52,013 nt of DNA, taken from Tateyamaria omphalii (lineage in GTDB: Bacteria; Pseudomonadota; Alphaproteobacteria; Rhodobacterales; Rhodobacteraceae). Of this stretch, positions 47,901 through 52,013 are shown in pieces. The notes beneath the pieces were generated by a model. It made no database searches. It saw nothing but the letters and a program-made list of their open reading frames with translations, and was not told the DNA's origin. How positions within the stretch are numbered: position 1 is the first letter of the stretch; the number at the start of each line of letters is the position of its first letter. The position numbers were made by a program, and so were the translations under genes. The DNA lies in NCBI RefSeq assembly GCF_001969365.1, contig NZ_CP019318.1, positions 1 to 52,013 on the forward strand, written 5' to 3'.

Positions 47901-50900
47901 TCCTGTCGCCCGAACGCGGCCGCGACAGCTATGACGCGCTCGTCAGTGACCTTTTGGAGCGGGAGTTTCTGCCCACACGGGTGCTGCACGGCTGGCTGGC
48001 CACAACCAAGGAAACCTTCCGCCCCGGATCAAGCTTCTTTCATCGCAATCTGGAACAGGGCTTCTTCAGCCTCTTGTTTCTGGCGCAGGCCATGGGCGAC
48101 GAAGGCTGGAGCCATCCCATTCACATGACTGCGCTCACCTCCGGCGCGGTGCAAGTGACAAGCGAGGCGCTGCAATATCCCGAGAAGGCAACGCTTACCG
48201 GACCTGCACGTGTGATCGGGCGCGAATTCCCGCAGATCACCGTGGGCACGCTGGATCTGGATTTGCCACAGTCCAAAGGCCGCGCGACCGCTGACCTCAC
48301 CACCTTCGCCGACCCTGTATTAGAAGAACTGCTGTCGCCCCCAAGCGAAACGGCGGCAGCCATCCGCGGCGCGAAACGCCACGAAATGTCGTGGCGTTCG
48401 CAATCGCTGGACACACGAGAGACCGGGCAAGCGCAGTTGAAGGACAAGGGTGTCGTCCTGATCACCGGCGGCTTTGGCGGCATCGGGCTGACACTTGCCG
48501 AACGCATGATCAAGGCAGCGGGCACCCGCATTGTCCTGATGTCGCGCGGCGGACTGCCCCCGCGCGAGGACTGGGACAAGGTGCTGGCCAACACAGCACC
48601 AGGCGACGCCCTGCCCCGCCGGATCAAGGCCGTGCAAGCACTCGAAGCCGCGGGCGGCGACGTCCTATGCCTGGCCGGTGACGTGTCCAACGTCGAGGAT
48701 ATGCGCGCTCTGCGTACGCAGGTCGAGGCGGAAATGGGTCCGGTGTCGGGCATTATTCACGCCGCTGGCGTGATCGCAGATGGCTTGATCCAAACCAAGA
48801 CCATAACCGAGATCGAGGATGTCTTTGCCCCCAAACTGCACGGCACGAGGGTGATCGAAGAGGTTTGGCCCGACGGCGATCTGGACTGGATGGTGCTGTT
48901 CTCTTCCAGTTCTACCGCAACAGCCCCCGCGGGTCAGGTCGACTACGTGGCCGCCAACGAATACCTCAACGCCTATGCCAAGGCGCGCGCCGGGGACAAA
49001 ACGCACGTGCAGGCCATCGGCTGGGGCATCTGGGCAGATGCGGGCATGGCGGCGGACGCCATGGCAGCACGCACCGGCGCCACCGTGGAAGCCCCTTTAT
49101 TGCCTGCGGGCGTGCCGCTGCTGGACCAAAAAACATTCGATGCCGCAGGTCACCGCATTTTCACCGCCGACTACACGGTCGCAGACCGTTGGGTGCTTCA
49201 CGATCACCGGACAGCAGCGGGCGATGCTCTGATGCCCGGAACCGGCTATCTGGATCTGGCGGCACAAGCCCTGCGCGCGCAGGGCGAAACCGGTCCATTC
49301 GAAATCCGCGATCTCTATTTCCTGCGCCCCCTGGCGGTGAGCGAAAACGAGACGCGCGACGTGACGTTGCGTCTGCCGCGTAGCGAGACGGGATATGACC
49401 TCGAAGTGCAAAGCGGGCCGGACGGGTCGGTCGAGATGAACGCGCAGGCCCACCTGTCGCTCTTGCCGATGCGCGCACCCGCACCGATTGACGTCGCCGG
49501 GATCACTGCGCGCTGCGCCACGCCCGTGCACGCGCCCCACGGCGGCGCGCTCAAAGCCGCGCAAGAGGCGGTGTTGCAATTCGGACCGCGCTGGCGCGTG
49601 CTGCAATCCATGGCGCTCGGAAATGGTGAAGGGCTGGCCGAGTTGTCACTGCCCGAGACCGCGCAAGGCGATCTCGACGCCGGCTACCGCCTGCATCCCG
49701 GCCTGATGGACATCGCCACAGGCTGGGCCATGGGCCTGATCGAAGGGTACGACCCCCAAGCCTACCTCTGGGTGCCGGTCAACTACCGTTCGGTCAAGGT
49801 CTTCCGCGACGTTCCGGGCCAAATCGTATCGTGGGTACGCAATGCGGGCGAAAACCGGGCAACCGGCGAAATTGCCAGCTTCGACGTAACCCTCGCCACG
49901 CCCGAGGGCGAGGTCTGTGTCGACATCCGGGGCTTCTCGATCCGGCGGATGGAAACCTCGCTGGGGTTTGCGACCACCGAAGAGACGCCCGCCCTGACCG
50001 GTCCCGAAACGATCCAACCGCTGTCGCCCGCCGAAGAACGGCTGCGCCACAACCTGGGTCAGGGGATCCGGGCCGAAGAAGGCGCCGACCTCTTCCTGCG
50101 CGCCCTCGCGCTCGAGACGCCGCAAGTGGTGCTCTCCTCTCTCGACATCCCCGCAATGATCACACAGGCCGGGCAGGTCGAAGACAGCAAAACGGGCGGC
50201 GGTCAGACCTTCGAACGCCCGCAGCTTGACAGCGAATATGTCGAACCCGAGGGCGCCATCGAAACCACACTCGCCGGGTTCTGGGCCGAACTTCTGGGCG
50301 TCGACCAGATCGGGGCCAACGACAGTTTCTTTGATCTGGGCGGTCACTCCCTGATCGCGGTGCGGCTCTTTGCGCAGATCCGCAAGACATGGAACGTGGA
50401 TTTCCCGATCTCAGTCCTGTTCGAAGCACCCACCATCCGCAAAGTCGCCGCTTTGATTGCCGAACGCGGCGTGTCGGACGAGGGCGACGAAACCCCGGTT
50501 GGCGACAAAGATGACGCCACACCGGCGCGGCGGTTTACCCACCTGGTGCCTATGCACTCGGGCGAAGGGGGCCGCGCGCACCGTTCTTCCTCGTGGCAGG
50601 CATGTTCGGCAACGTGCTGAACCTGCGCCATCTGGCGCATCTTTTGGGAACTGACCGTCCCTTTTACGGCCTGCAGGCCCGCGGTCTCTATGGCAACGAG
50701 GAACCCCACCGCACCATCGAAGAGGCGGCAACAGACTACATCGCTGAAATGCGTCAGGTGCAGCCCGAAGGCCCCTACATGCTTGGCGGTTTTTCCGGCG
50801 GCGGGATCACCGCCTTCGAAATCGCACGACAGCTGGAGGCGCAAGGAGAAGAGATCGGCGCGGTCATCCTGCTCGACACCCCTCTGCCCCAGCGCCCGCC

Positions 50901-51405
50901 GCTGACGCGCCGGGACCGGATGATGATCAACTGGCTCAACCTCAAGGCCGAGGGCACGTCCTATGTCACCACATGGGCCAAAAACCGCATCGCCTGGGAG
51001 CTGCAGAAGCGCCGGGGCGGCAGTGACGCACCGGCCGAGGAAGGGCAGCAGTTCCACGACGCCGCCATCGAAGCCGCGTTCCTTGAAAGCGTTGGCAGGT
51101 ATGAAGTGACCCCGTGGGACGGCCCCCTGACGCTATTCCGCCCGCCCCTGCTCGCGCAATGGGAGGTCGCGCCGGGCCGTCTGGTCGACAAGGATCGGCA
51201 CTATATGTATCCCGATAATGACTGGACACGCTTTGTGCCCGGGCTTGCCATCTACGAGGTGCCGGGCGATCACGACTCCATGGTCCTTGAACCCAACGTG
51301 CGTGTGCTGGCAACGCGTATGAAAAAGGTTCTGGAGGCGGCAGAACTTGAACTTACGCAGCGTCCCGCACCCGGCGGTCCGTCCTTCCGGGAGGCTGCGG
51401 AATGA
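44993..51405 (+). CDS. Type I polyketide synthase, KS-AT-KR-DH-ACP-TE (frameshift before TE)
   Basis: About 2137 aa after repair. KS (1-430) has Cys175 in TACSTS, His311 in HGTGT and His351 in NIGHLD. AT (about 520-830) has Ser623 in GHSMGE and IAAHS where malonyl AT has HAFH, so the extender unit is unclear. KR (about 900-1375) has a structural half, then VLITGGFGGIGLTLAERM and Tyr1318 in DYVAANEYLN. DH (about 1385-1665) has LHDHRTAAGDALMPGTGYLD with candidate His1405, and Asp1573 in HPGLMD. ACP has Ser1786 in FFDLGGHSL, a PCP-like form. One added G at 50567-50571 joins the frame of the TE, with GFSGGGITAFEIA and EVPGDHDSMV. DH follows KR instead of preceding it. The ATGA overlap couples it to the next GT. 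The single module with its own TE could act alone or receive a chain from an NRPS. Confidence 0.9.
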
Positions 51406-52013
51406 CCGCAGAGCAACCGACCGTCCTCACGATCATCCTGAACTACAAGACCGCCGACATGACGCTTAAATCTGTCGAAGCGGCGCTTGCCGCCATGGAC
51501 GGCATCGCAGGCGGCATCCTGATTGTCGACAACAACAGCGAGGACGGATCGTACGAAACTCTTTCGGCACATGCGTCCAAGCAGGGTTGGGACACAGGCA
51601 ACCGCGTGCGGGTGATCCAATCGGGCCGCAACGGCGGCTTTGGGGCTGGCAACAATGTCGGCATCCGCACAGGGCTTCCCGGCAACGTCCGGCCCGATTA
51701 CGTCTACATTCTGAATTCCGATGCGTTCCCTGCGCCCGAAGCGATCCGCGTGTTGCTGGAGCATCTGCAAGCCACACCAGGCACCGGCTTTGCCGGCAGC
51801 TACATCCACGGCCCCGAAGGCGACACGCACCTGACCCAGCTTCCGTTTCCCTTCCATCGCCAGCGAATTCGAGGGCGCGATCCGCTTCGGACCGGTCAGC
51901 CGCCTTCTGAAAAACCGCAAAGTCCCGATTGAAACACCGACCGACACGACAACCGTGGATTGGCTGGCAGGCGCCTCGGTCATGATGCGGCAATCCGTTC
52001 TGGACGAAATCGG
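51402..52013 (+). CDS. Glycosyltransferase, GT2 family (frameshifted; runs off the window)
   Basis: Rhamnosyltransferase-like GT2. It has VLTIILNYKTADMTLKSVEA, GILIVDNNSEDGSYETL and GGFGAGNNVGIRTGL, and a YVYILNSDAFPAPEAIRVLL region where the DxD-type motif reads NSDA. The raw frame leaves at about 51843; removing one C (or adding two) restores RFPSIASEFEGAIRFGPVSR, then TTTVDWLAGASVMMRQSVLD, the family's WLxGAxxxxR motif. The 3' end is beyond the window. Its ATG overlaps the PKS stop, so it probably glycosylates the PKS product or a partner lipid. Confidence 0.8.

Noticed and set aside
1..52013. The window as a complete circular plasmid
   Set aside because: Joining the last and first bases does not continue the GT2 frame or provide a start for the NRPS, so both ends are internal cuts.
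1..52013. tRNA genes, transposases, integrases and CRISPR arrays
   Set aside because: Both strands were scanned by eye; no tRNA-like cloverleaf, transposase or integrase motif, or regularly spaced repeat array was found.

Overview
The window looks like part of an extrachromosomal replicon (plasmid or chromid) of a marine alphaproteobacterium, most likely a roseobacter-type Rhodobacteraceae. The evidence is the GC-rich coding sequence, a small initiator that joins a helix-turn-helix region to a DnaA-domain-I-like C-terminus next to a parAB pair with parS-like palindromes, and a VPLPA-CTERM/exosortase D pair. No tRNA, rRNA, transposase or CRISPR array was seen.

Layout. (1) 1-1528: the end of an NRPS (adenylation domain tail plus carrier domain) with a coupled phosphopantetheinyl transferase. 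(2) 1533-11580: exopolysaccharide (EPS) genes: GT4, SGNH lipoprotein, Wzx-like flippase, CpsD-like kinase, Wzz-like chain-length protein, exosortase-type AAA ATPase, then divergently an O-antigen-ligase/polymerase and a GT2. (3) 11605-15069: replication and partition module (initiator, iteron-like repeats, parA, parB, two parS-like sites). (4) 15478-22569: OPX export protein, outer-membrane barrel, a VPLPA-CTERM surface protein, a priming sugar transferase and a PrsT-like TPR lipoprotein. (5) 22604-41358: a DUF4143 ATPase, two beta-helix proteins, an Ig-like repeat protein, and EPS decoration genes (asparagine-synthase-like amidotransferase, three glycosyltransferases, SDR, GMC oxidoreductase, AT3-SGNH acyltransferase). 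(6) 41838-44442: a fused exosortase D-EpsI (xrtD) and a methyltransferase. (7) 44993-52013: a type I PKS ordered KS-AT-KR-DH-ACP-TE with a coupled GT2 running off the window.

How the genes fit together: the priming transferase starts a lipid-linked repeat unit, the GTs extend it, and the amidotransferase, oxidoreductases, methyltransferase and acyltransferase may decorate it. Flippase, polymerase/ligase, Wzz/CpsD, AAA ATPase, OPX, barrel and PrsT-like lipoprotein would polymerise and export it. XrtD would process the VPLPA-CTERM protein at 17955-18668, the only substrate visible here. The NRPS and PKS segments flank this EPS block and probably belong to a separate natural-product pathway.

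Caveat: at least 13 genes carry one or two apparent single-base frameshifts, nearly all a missing base in a short homopolymer. In each case both halves match the same family and join cleanly. Sequencing or assembly indels are the simplest explanation, so these genes are annotated over their full span with the break noted; lengths given for them assume repair.
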